Below are positions 1-5,634 of a stretch of DNA of 35,409 nt, in pieces (position 1 is the stretch's first letter; each line of letters opens with the position of its first letter). A model generated the notes under the pieces. It made no database searches. It saw only the letters and a program-made list of their open reading frames with translations, and was not told the origin of the DNA. This DNA is from JAMXLO01 sp041487355 (GTDB taxonomy: Bacteria > Pseudomonadota > Alphaproteobacteria > Acetobacterales > Acetobacteraceae). The translations under genes and the position numbers were made by a program. The DNA lies in contig JBGPND010000028.1 of NCBI GenBank assembly GCA_041487355.1, forward strand, positions 1 through 35,409, in the 5' to 3' direction.

Positions 1-136
1 CGCCGTCGTCTGGGACACTTACGACGCTATTGTCGAGGCATGCCGTAAAGCCTGGCGGTTTCTGACCGACGATCCAGATCGCATTCGGTCAATCGGAACC
101 CGCGAATGGGCATCGGTCAGTGGTTAGGACGGTTGG
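1..136 (+). mobile_element. IS630-family element, right end (partial)
   Basis: This is the 3' end of an insertion sequence that enters from outside the window. It holds the end of a DDE transposase, then 9 nt after the stop the terminal motif GACGGTTGG, followed by TA at 137-138. TA is the target dinucleotide duplicated by IS630/Tc1-mariner-type elements. The reverse complement CCAACCGTC closely matches the left end of the element entering at 35273 (CCATCCGTC) and both ends of the MITE at 10993-11156. The exact boundary is inferred from these comparisons. Confidence 0.75.
2..127 (+). CDS. IS630-family transposase, C-terminal fragment
   Basis: The open frame enters from the left edge and gives 41 residues before the stop at 125-127. 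It reads AVVWDTYDAIVEACRKAW and later RIRSIGTREWASVSG. A late region of the type W-[DN]-xx..AW..L..DPxRI.SI..R.W is typical of the extreme C-terminus of IS630-type DDE transposases. The catalytic residues lie outside the window. The gene is cut by the window edge, so whether it is intact cannot be judged. The start of an apparently related transposase, in the same orientation, lies at the right edge. Confidence 0.75.
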   Translation, partial: AVVWDTYDAIVEACRKAWRFLTDDPDRIRSIGTREWASVSG

Positions 137-161
137 TATTATGCGCTCCCGGCCGGGTCAG

Positions 162-812
162 CTATTGGCTGGCCCAGACGATGCGGTGCATCCATGCGAC
201 GTCGATCAGGTCGAAGCTATAGTCCTGGTGTGCCGGGTTGAGGCTCTTGAGCTCGATGCGGCGGGCGGAGCGGCGGGCGAGCTGCTTGGTCATCACCTCG
301 CCCCGCATGGTGCGCACAACGACCCGGTCGCCGCGCCGGATCGGCGCTGACGGCGAGACGATGACCATGTCGCCGTCGCGGAACACCGGCTCCATGGAAT
401 CGCCGCTGATTTCCAGCGCATAGGCGTTGGGATCGCCGATCTCGGGCAGCGTGACCTCGTCCCAGCCGCCGCCGACAGGGTAGCCGCCATCGTCGAAGAA
501 GCCGTCCCCGCCGGCCTGGGCGAAGCCGATCAGGGGAATGCGCCGGGCCGTGTTGCGGGCGGCGTCGTTGCTGGCGAGCGCCCGCGCGCCGGATACCAGG
601 GCGGTGAAGGCCTCGAGGCTCGCGCCGGTGGCGTCCAGCACCTTCGCCACGCTCTCCGTGCTGGGCCAGCGGGCGCGGCCGTCCGGCATGCGACGTTTCG
701 AGCGGTTGAAGGTCGTGGGATCGAGGCCCGAGCGCTTGGCCAGGCCGGAGGGGGAAAGACCGTTCTCGGCGGCGAGCGTGTCCAGCGCACGCCAGATGTC
801 GTCATGCTTCAT
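162..812 (-). CDS. S24/LexA-type self-cleaving transcriptional repressor
   Basis: A 216-residue DNA-binding repressor with a latent serine protease domain. Residues about 5-75 form a helix-turn-helix region (SPSGLAKRSGLDPTTFNRSK). The S24 peptidase fold follows: a likely Ala100-Gly101 cleavage site in GFAQAGGDGF, nucleophile Ser139 in SGDSMEP and general base Lys176 in EVMTKQL. In this family, RecA filaments or another signal trigger self-cleavage and derepression. I chose the start at 812 because GAGGA lies at good distance upstream; the longer frame to 956 runs across the promoter region. The gene is divergent from a small conserved gene at 1042, with a palindrome between them that is the likely operator. 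It may be a phage-like repressor kept by the chromosome or a regulator of a stress set. Confidence 0.85.
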   Translation of the reverse strand: MKHDDIWRALDTLAAENGLSPSGLAKRSGLDPTTFNRSKRRMPDGRARWPSTESVAKVLDATGASLEAFTALVSGARALASNDAARNTARRIPLIGFAQAGGDGFFDDGGYPVGGGWDEVTLPEIGDPNAYALEISGDSMEPVFRDGDMVIVSPSAPIRRGDRVVVRTMRGEVMTKQLARRSARRIELKSLNPAHQDYSFDLIDVAWMHRIVWASQ

Positions 813-963
813 GCACGCGGTCCTCGTCTCCTGCGCCGCTCCGCCGCGCCAGGGGTGCGGATCGCGGCGTGATGCAAGTCCTTGGAAGCGGTAGGCGAAT
901 CGGTGAGGGAGCAGTGTCGTAGGATTCCAGGCGGAATGGAATAGGAAAAAATGCAAAACCCGC

Positions 964-993
964 TTGCCATCGTGTGCAACCTATGGTTACATA
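964..993 (+). promoter_or_regulatory. Promoter with 17-bp operator palindrome
   Basis: TGCAACCTATGGTTACA at 975-991 is an inverted repeat with half-sites TGYAACC separated by TAT (one mismatch between arms). It lies between the divergent S24 repressor and the gene at 1042. A rightward promoter overlaps it: TTGCCA at 964-969 and TTACAT at 988-993, spacing 18. The layout, a palindrome covering the promoter next to a LexA-type repressor, suggests that the repressor binds here and controls both genes. That is inferred from position and symmetry only. Confidence 0.6.
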
Positions 994-1041
994 AATTCGT
1001 CGTCTGTTCCACCGCTGAATGCGCCTCAAAAGGAGATCGCC

Positions 1042-1425
1042 ATGGGTGTCACGGCTTGCCGGAGCGCCTCCGCGCAGTTCCCGTCCAGGGATACGCAACG
1101 ACGTGTCGAGCCCTTCCGCAGCGCGGAGGAGGCCTGGTTCTGGACCATGGCTGCGCTCACGGCGCGGCGCGACGGAGCCCGCTACACCGCCAATCAGGGC
1201 AGGATCGGCCGGCCGTGTGAGCCCGACGACGTGGTGAAATGCCTCGACGCGCTGTACCGCCGCCGGCGGATCGACCTCGTGCACGCCCGGATCCTGCGGA
1301 TCTGGGGCGAGCGGCGGGCGGCGCCGAACCCTGCCTATGCCGGCGAGCGCTGCGACTGGCGGTTGTGGCGCGAGGCACTCGATCGGCTGGAATGGCCGCT
1401 GCGGGTGAAGGGAATTGTAGCCTGA
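1042..1425 (+). CDS. Small conserved hypothetical protein, repressor-linked
   Basis: A 127-residue soluble protein of unknown function, rich in Arg and Trp. The central part (FRSAEEAWFWTMAALTARRD, then RPCEPDDVVKCLDALYRRRR and IDLVHARILRIWGERR) looks like a conserved alphaproteobacterial family that I recognise only by appearance. The ATG at 1042 follows AAAAGGAG with 7-8 nt spacing, so the longer frame from 964 is not needed and would run through the promoter. The basic C-terminal half would suit nucleic-acid or protein binding, but no known domain is visible. It is divergent from the S24 repressor and probably shares its operator, so it may be part of a damage- or stress-induced response. 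Confidence 0.75.
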   Translation: MGVTACRSASAQFPSRDTQRRVEPFRSAEEAWFWTMAALTARRDGARYTANQGRIGRPCEPDDVVKCLDALYRRRRIDLVHARILRIWGERRAAPNPAYAGERCDWRLWREALDRLEWPLRVKGIVA

Positions 1426-1462
1426 CGCTGGGGAGATTTCTCCTTTACTAGGAAAATAATCA

Positions 1463-1490
1463 TTGACACGAAGCATCCGCGCCACATAGT
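1463..1490 (+). promoter_or_regulatory. Sigma70-type promoter for a small transcript
   Basis: A consensus -35 TTGACA at 1463-1468 is followed after 16 nt by CATAGT at 1485-1490. The stretch just upstream is AT-rich (AGGAAAATAATCA), which is unusual in this GC-rich window. No open reading frame begins close downstream before the terminator at 1546-1581, so this promoter seems to serve a short non-coding RNA. Confidence 0.6.
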
Positions 1491-1496
1491 TTGTCC

Positions 1497-1581
1497 TCGT
1501 CAACGGGCGAGTTGCGCCCAGTGACCTTTCTCCTCCTAAGACCTCGAAGGCCGCTGCTCCCCGCAGCGGCCTTCTTTTTTT
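1497..1581 (+). ncRNA. Candidate ~85-nt small regulatory RNA with anti-SD motif
   Basis: The unit runs from the start predicted by the promoter at 1463-1490 to the end of a strong intrinsic terminator. Between them is a single-stranded-looking C/U stretch, CTCCTCCT at 1530-1537, complementary to a Shine-Dalgarno sequence. Known alphaproteobacterial sRNAs (the AbcR and CcnA/alpha-r14 types) use such CU-rich loops to block ribosome binding sites. I cannot assign it to a known family. The alternative is a short leader plus attenuator, but the next gene begins 22 nt after the terminator and has its own spacing. Confidence 0.5.
1546..1581 (+). terminator. Rho-independent terminator
   Basis: GAAGGCCGCTGC at 1546-1557 pairs perfectly with GCAGCGGCCTTC at 1563-1574 across a 5-nt loop, followed by seven T residues. 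A 12-bp perfect GC-rich stem with a T tract is the strongest terminator in the window. Confidence 0.9.
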
Positions 1582-1602
1582 GCCCGAAGGGACCGAGCAG
1601 CC

Positions 1603-1839
1603 ATGGCCTTCGCCATTCGCAACCTATCCGTGCTTGCCTACGCCAACGGCTTCACCCTCTGGCACTACAAGGCCGGCAGGGACCGGCTGGAGCAGGTGGA
1701 GACGCGGGATTTCTTCGTCGACGCGGCCGACATGCTGGCCGAAGGCGACATGATGATGGTCTCGGCAACGGATGGCGGCCGCATCCTGTGCGTCGCGCCT
1801 GGTGTGGCGGGCGAGGTGGCGACCGCCAGGCTGGCGTGA
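1603..1839 (+). CDS. Small conserved hypothetical protein
   Basis: A 78-residue protein without signal peptide or membrane segment. Its start, MAFAIRNLSVLAYANGFTLW, followed by HYKAG and a middle FFVDAADMLAEGDMMMVSA, matches a compact conserved alphaproteobacterial and phage-associated family as I remember it. The function is unknown. The pattern of alternating strands (SVLAYANGFTLWHY, DMMMVSAT, RILCVAPG) suggests a small beta-barrel. It begins 22 nt after the terminator, with only a weak purine-rich ribosome site (GAAGGGACCGAG). It ends 3 nt from the stop of the convergent gene at 1843. Confidence 0.7.
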   Translation: MAFAIRNLSVLAYANGFTLWHYKAGRDRLEQVETRDFFVDAADMLAEGDMMMVSATDGGRILCVAPGVAGEVATARLA

Positions 1840-1842
1840 CGG

Positions 1843-2079
1843 TCAGTTCGCAGGGGCCGGCCGCTTCAGCACCTCGCGTGCGTGCCGGACCGAACCGGCC
1901 TCGGTGATCTCGTAGCGCCCACCCTCCCGCTGCCGCACGAAGCCCATGCCGGCAAGGCGTGTCAGGCATGGCTCGTCCTTCAGCCCGGGCGGGCGCCCGG
2001 CCGCGCCGCTTAGGGTCAGCCGGTGCAGCGCCGATCGGCAGCAAGTTTCCAGGTAGGGCTCGTTCCACACGGCCGGCAT
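1843..2079 (-). CDS. Small hypothetical protein, possible winged-helix fold
   Basis: About 78 residues if it starts at the ATG at 2079; the same frame stays open to 2208, and neither start has a good ribosome site. The sequence PYLETCCRSALHRLTLSG followed by GLKDEPCLTRLAGMGFVRQR and GGRYEITEAGSVRHAREVL reads like a helix-helix-wing arrangement. The GRYEITEAG element is the usual wing of small winged-helix proteins of the MarR/PadR type. It may bind DNA, but this is a pattern impression only. It is divergent from the GAF-like gene at 2159. Confidence 0.55.
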   Translation of the reverse strand: MPAVWNEPYLETCCRSALHRLTLSGAAGRPPGLKDEPCLTRLAGMGFVRQREGGRYEITEAGSVRHAREVLKRPAPAN

Positions 2080-2158
2080 CGTCGGGATTCGCCGGCGACA
2101 TATCAAGCGCAGACCCCAGGCCATCAGTGGCCGCAACAGTCCCAGCGAGGCGGCGCCG

Positions 2159-2932
2159 GTGTTGGAGATCCTTCGTATCGTCAGGGCGGCTCTGGAGTTG
2201 CTGGTCAACCTGGGCCAGCCGATCAGGGCGGTGCTGATCCAGGCGCTGGTGACGGTTACTTTGCTGCTGTTCCTCTACGCCGGCTGGCACGTCCGCGATG
2301 AGGGCAGCATCAGCGCGGGCTTGCGCGTGGCATTCGTGGACACCAGGGCGTACCGGGCCCAGCAACTGCGCGAGCTGGAAAGCGCGATATTGCAGTCTGA
2401 ACTGCGTCAGACGGCCGAGACCGATAAGCTGATCAATCAGTTGCTGACGGCGCTGCTGGGGCGGGCGCCAACGGCCGCACGGGTGCAGCTCGGCGTGGTG
2501 CACAATGGTGTCACCGGTGTCACCGGGATGACACTGCTGCGCTTTGATATCACGAATGCCGTGGCAGGCCCCGGACACTCGGTTGGGACAATGGTGACGA
2601 ACCAGTCGCTGTCGGATTGGAACGAGTTGCTGCCGGCGCTGCTCGCCGGCAAGTGCCAGATGGGCACGGCCAGCGACGCGACCAACCTGCCTCTGCGGGC
2701 CCGGTTCGAGGCCCTGGGGGCAGGCGCCTTCATGGCCTGCCCGGTGATCGACATACAGGGCAGGATGCTCGGTGGCGTTTTCCTGACATGGGATGTCCGC
2801 GATCGCCCGCCAGCCGGCGAGGAGTTGCAGTCGCTGATGGAGTTCGCCAGGATCATCGGCATCCAGATCGCCTCGGCGCTCGATCTGCGCGGCCATGTCC
2901 TCTGGCCGCTGGGTACGCTGGTCCCCGACTGA
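2159..2932 (+). CDS. Membrane-anchored GAF-like domain protein
   Basis: A 257-residue protein. One membrane segment lies at about residues 28-44 (LVTVTLLLFLYAGWHV). A helical stretch at about 60-100 could be a coiled coil, and a GAF-like alpha/beta domain follows at about 105-240 (RVQLGVVHNG..., VMACPVIDIQG-type core, GGVFLTWD, LMEFARIIGIQIASAL). The ALRARFEALGAGAFMACPV to LGGVFLTWD pattern is what one sees in small-ligand GAF sensors, but no ligand residues can be assigned. The start is GTG at 2159, with GCGAGG upstream. Pieces of a second copy lie at 3001-3060 and 4861-5011, so this gene was once duplicated in tandem. Its role is unknown; the phage-like neighbours suggest it is accessory. 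Confidence 0.6.
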   Translation: MLEILRIVRAALELLVNLGQPIRAVLIQALVTVTLLLFLYAGWHVRDEGSISAGLRVAFVDTRAYRAQQLRELESAILQSELRQTAETDKLINQLLTALLGRAPTAARVQLGVVHNGVTGVTGMTLLRFDITNAVAGPGHSVGTMVTNQSLSDWNELLPALLAGKCQMGTASDATNLPLRARFEALGAGAFMACPVIDIQGRMLGGVFLTWDVRDRPPAGEELQSLMEFARIIGIQIASALDLRGHVLWPLGTLVPD

Positions 2933-3000
2933 CCCTGGAACTGCCGCAAGCCGCCGGGCCGGCCGCTGGCAACGGTCGCCCTGCTGCCGTCCCGGTGCGC

Positions 3001-3060
3001 CGGCTGGCACGTCCGCGATGAGGGCAACATCGGCGCGTGCCTGCGCGTGGCATTCGTGGA
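3001..3060 (+). repeat. Partial direct repeat of the GAF-like gene, 5' part
   Basis: These 60 bases match 2281-2340 at 56 of 60 positions, without gaps. In the first copy they encode the end of the membrane segment and the residues after it (GWHVRDEG). Here the frame is not continued and no full gene follows. It is the 5' relic of a second tandem copy whose 3' part survives at 4861-5011. The intervening 1.8 kb is an unrelated phage-like module. Confidence 0.9.
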
Positions 3061-3104
3061 TGGAACTATTGCCTTGCCACAAAACATCATGACCAGTCGC
3101 CCGC

Positions 3105-3314
3105 GTGGCGGCACCCGCAGCGATAGCGGGGCCGCCACGCAGGCAGACGATTCAACGCCTCCTCGCCGAACAACAGATCAGGACCGGGCGGACGCTCCAC
3201 GCCGAGGACATCGCGCGCGTGTTGGCCTGCTCGGTCGACCGGGTTTGCATCGATCTCGTTGAACTCCAACTACAAGGGGAAGAATCATGCAGAACGCAAC
3301 CGCGGCTGCTGTGA
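3105..3314 (+). CDS. Possible small helix-turn-helix protein
   Basis: A 69-residue frame with a GTG start at 3105 and no clear ribosome site. The central part, RQTIQRLLAEQQIRTGRTLH followed by AEDIARVLACSVDRVCIDLV, has the helix-turn-helix spacing of small phage or plasmid regulators (helix A, then an IARVLACS recognition turn). It overlaps the start of the next gene by 28 nt, as early phage genes often do. The assignment rests on the pattern alone; it may be a decayed relic like its neighbour. Confidence 0.45.
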   Translation: MAAPAAIAGPPRRQTIQRLLAEQQIRTGRTLHAEDIARVLACSVDRVCIDLVELQLQGEESCRTQPRLL

Positions 3315-4066
3315 CCGTCCGCGCCGTCACGGAGCCCTGTGTGCCGGCGGACTGCTCGATGCAGGGGCTCGAAGTACAGGCCGTTGATGGTTGGCCGGCT
3401 GCGCGGCTCACGCAGATGGCTGCGCGCCAAGGCGCGGCCGGAGCTTGGCTCCTACCTGATGAACCTCTGGTTCGCGGCGTGACGCCGGGTTCCGGCCGGA
3501 TCGCTGGGGATGACGACGCGGTACTCGCCGACGCCGCCATGTGCGATCCCGGGGTGTGGGCCGAAGTGCGCGCCGATCTGCTGCGCGGCTGGCTCCGCTG
3601 CTCGGCCGACGGCCGGCTGTATCATCCCGTCTTCTGTCGGCTCGCCGCCGGCATCTCGCAGAGCCGCCAGGAGTTCCGCGCATCGACCGCCACGGTCCGC
3701 GCCGCCAGGGCGGCGAAGCATGGCCGCGGCGCGGCGGAAAGTCAGGCCAGCCGCGACCTGCGGCGGTCTTCGCCGGCCCGTGCGTCCCGCGCTGAAGCAT
3801 CCCGGGTCGATGTGGCGGCTGCGGAATCCGCCGCCGAAAATTCGTTGCGCAATTCGGTGGATAACCACGCCAGCGACCTGGGATCGGCGGCGAAGTCCGC
3901 GGACCCACGCTCTGCGACAGAGCTGCAACAGGCCTTTGAGTGTGAAATCGGAAGTGTGATGCACCGCGTGCGTGCCGGGTGTCCAACGCAAGAGCACCGT
4001 GCTCGCGCGCAGTCCGCTATCCCACTGTTGGCTGAAGGCGACAGTTTCTCGCGGAGGCCCTTATGA
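3287..4066 (+). pseudogene. Decayed DUF1376-type phage replication protein
   Basis: The frame is open for 259 residues and has a good ribosome site (AAGGGGAAG), but its content shows damage. The normal family sequence is split between frames. The open frame gives PADCSMQGLE, then loses sense. In the +1 frame one reads YRPLMVGRLRGSRRWLRAKA and RPELGSYLMNLWFAA, ending at a TGA (3480) where TGG would give the expected Trp. Then RRVPAGSL follows, and GDDDAVLADAAMCDPG returns in the open frame. This needs a +1 insertion near 3376 and a -1 change near 3508, plus a nonsense change between them. The later part, RADLLRGWLRCSADGRLYHP, fits DUF1376. Such proteins sit in early replication modules of prophages. 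The C-terminal ~110 residues are low in recognisable content. The stop overlaps the next start by ATGA. Confidence 0.65.
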
Positions 4067-4722
4067 ACAAGAGCACCGCGCCGGCTACCGCATCGAGCGA
4101 CCTGGCGGTAGTCAGCCTGAATCATCGTCTGGAATTCGTCGAACGGCTGTTCGAGGAGAAATTCATCGCGCGCGACCGCGCCTTGTCCGTCGCCCTGACA
4201 GCGATGGACAAACGCCTCGACGGGATGAACGAGTTCCGGGACACGCTGCGCGATCAGGCGGGCCGGTTCATGCAGCGCGAGGAATACCAGGCGGCGCAAG
4301 CTGCGATCGCGCGCGACGTGGATGCCGCGCGTATAGACCTGTCGAAGTACGCGGTGCGCGTCGATGAGTTCGACAAGACCTCGTCGGTGGAACGCGGGCA
4401 GCTCGGAAAACGGCTTGATGGGATGAACGAGTTTCGGATGCAGCTCAAGGATCAGGCGGCGACGTTCATGACACGCCACGAAACCGATGCGCTGGTCAAA
4501 GGCATAGCGGCGGATGTCAGGCGCCTGGAAATCACGGAGGGCGAAAAGGCGGGGCGCGACGACTCGGCTGCTGCGTTTGATCGGATTGATGCCAGGATGA
4601 AGCTCGTCGAAGCGAAACTGGCGACGTGGGATGGGCGGCTGTGGGCGCTCGGCACCATGTTCCTGCTGGTCAACATTTTCGTCAGTTGGTGGCTCTCGGG
4701 CGTCCACGTGCCGCGCCTTTGA
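4063..4722 (+). CDS. Coiled-coil protein with C-terminal membrane anchor, internal duplication
   Basis: A 219-residue, highly charged helical protein with one membrane segment at about residues 193-212 (LWALGTMFLLVNIFVSWWL), so most of it probably faces the cytoplasm. Residues 50-72 and 116-138 are an internal repeat: KRLDGMNEFR, then a QLKDQA/TLRDQA and FM.R segment. Proteins of this type are common in phages and prophage remnants, with no known activity. The start ATG at 4063 has GGAGG upstream and overlaps the stop of the preceding gene by 4 nt, so the two were translated together. Unlike its neighbour it shows no damage. Confidence 0.65.
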   Translation: MNKSTAPATASSDLAVVSLNHRLEFVERLFEEKFIARDRALSVALTAMDKRLDGMNEFRDTLRDQAGRFMQREEYQAAQAAIARDVDAARIDLSKYAVRVDEFDKTSSVERGQLGKRLDGMNEFRMQLKDQAATFMTRHETDALVKGIAADVRRLEITEGEKAGRDDSAAAFDRIDARMKLVEAKLATWDGRLWALGTMFLLVNIFVSWWLSGVHVPRL

Positions 4723-4860
4723 TCCGTCAAGACGACGGCCCGGGCGCATGAGAACTGCCGGGCAGCGGCGATCTTATGGTTGAGCGGGTAGCGGACCTGA
4801 GCGCCGGGCTTGTGGTGGGCCGGCTGCGGGGGGCTGGCGTCTGGCTTCTCGCCATGCCGC

Positions 4861-5011
4861 CCGTCGGCGAGGAGTTGCAGTCGCTGATGGAGTTCACCAG
4901 GAACATCTGCATCCAGCGCGCCTCGGCGCTCGACCTGCACGGCCATCTCCTCTGGCCGCCGGGGGGGGCGACTGACCCTGGAACTGCCGCAAGCCGCCGG
5001 GCCGGCCGTTA
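4861..5011 (+). pseudogene. 3' relic of a second GAF-like gene copy
   Basis: This stretch repeats 2811-2970, the last part of the GAF-like gene plus about 35 bases beyond its stop, with scattered changes and a short deletion around a run of eight G residues. The frame reads GEELQSLMEFTRNICIQRAS before the G run throws it off the original stop. An open frame from 4776 joins unrelated upstream codons to this relic and is not a real gene. The repeat continues past the stop (GGAACTGCCGCAAGCCGCCG), so whole DNA blocks were duplicated, not only the coding part. Confidence 0.85.
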
Positions 5012-5032
5012 CCGAAGTCTTCAACAAATCAG

Positions 5033-5061
5033 TTGACCCGTCGCACTCCGCGGAGTGTCAA
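5033..5061 (+). promoter_or_regulatory. Palindromic operator before the DUF1902/HicA pair
   Basis: CACTCCGCGGAGTG at 5044-5057 is a perfect 14-bp palindrome. It lies just after a -35-like TTGACC (5033-5038) and before a weak -10 region near 5056-5061 (TGTCAA). It is 36 bp upstream of the antitoxin start. Toxin-antitoxin operons are usually repressed by the antitoxin at such a palindrome, so this is the likely autoregulatory site. Confidence 0.55.
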
Positions 5062-5092
5062 TCCGGCTTGTCGGAGCAGCGAGGTGGCCCCG

Positions 5093-5332
5093 GTGCATGT
5101 GTTTGAAGTGCGAGCATATTGGAATCCTGAAGCTCGCGTATGGTGGGCAGAGAGCGACGACGTGCCGGGATTGGCAGCCGAGGCGGAAACTCTCGAGGCG
5201 TTGATCGACACCGTGAAGGCGTTGGTGCCTGATCCGGTCAGGCTGAACGTCGATCCAGGCGTCACGCATTTTCCAGTCCATGTGGTGGCCGAGCGCACCG
5301 AGGACGTCGGGCGGCCTGAATTCTCGGCATAG
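5093..5332 (+). CDS. DUF1902-type antitoxin (HicB-like)
   Basis: A 79-residue protein: HVFEVRAYWNPEARVWWAES, then DDVPGLAAEAETLEAL and VKALVPDPVRLN. This is the short beta-beta-alpha-beta fold of DUF1902/HicB antitoxins, which mask the HicA active site. The start GTG at 5093 has GAGG 8-9 nt upstream; the frame is open from 5033 but that would cover the operator. It precedes the HicA-like toxin by 9 nt, so antitoxin comes first, the reverse of the classic hicAB order but common for DUF1902 pairs. It has no C-terminal ribbon-helix-helix, so how it binds the operator is open. Confidence 0.8.
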   Translation: MHVFEVRAYWNPEARVWWAESDDVPGLAAEAETLEALIDTVKALVPDPVRLNVDPGVTHFPVHVVAERTEDVGRPEFSA

Positions 5333-5341
5333 GTTAGCGCG

Positions 5342-5590
5342 ATGTTTGAAATTGGCCGCTACGTCTCCGAGAGGAGGAGTCGGGGACGCGATGACGCCTC
5401 GACGTTCGACAGGGAACTGCGCGAGATCTTGCGACGGCACGGCTGTGCATTCGACCGACCCACCAAGGGTAGCCATAAGTTATGGTTCAGCCCCATCAAC
5501 AAGCGCTCGTTCGTTGTGCCGGCTGGTATCAAGAGCAGGCACACAGCGAATGAGGTGCTGAAGCAGGTTGGGCTGCCGAATTCGGTCTGA
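5342..5590 (+). CDS. HicA-like mRNA interferase toxin
   Basis: An 82-residue protein with the HicA (YcfA) double-stranded-RNA-binding fold: DRELREILRRHGCAFDRPTK, then GSHKLWFSP with the catalytic His45, and FVVPAGIKSRHTANEVLKQV. HicA toxins cut mRNA independently of the ribosome and stop growth. Here residues 1-22 (MFEIGRYVSERRSRGRDDAS and on) extend the usual N-terminus of about 60-residue toxins. An internal start near 5405 is not visible. It has only a weak ribosome site and is probably coupled to the upstream antitoxin. It sits just before pyrD, on the border between accessory and core DNA. Confidence 0.8.
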   Translation: MFEIGRYVSERRSRGRDDASTFDRELREILRRHGCAFDRPTKGSHKLWFSPINKRSFVVPAGIKSRHTANEVLKQVGLPNSV

Positions 5591-5634
5591 CTGCCTTCTC
5601 ACATAGCGAGGTTGCGGGCATAAGCCTGCCGCCC

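Noticed and set aside
4776..5036. 86-codon frame starting before the GAF relic
   Set aside because: It fuses unrelated codons to a repeated fragment and ends outside the original frame, so it is a chimera, not a gene.
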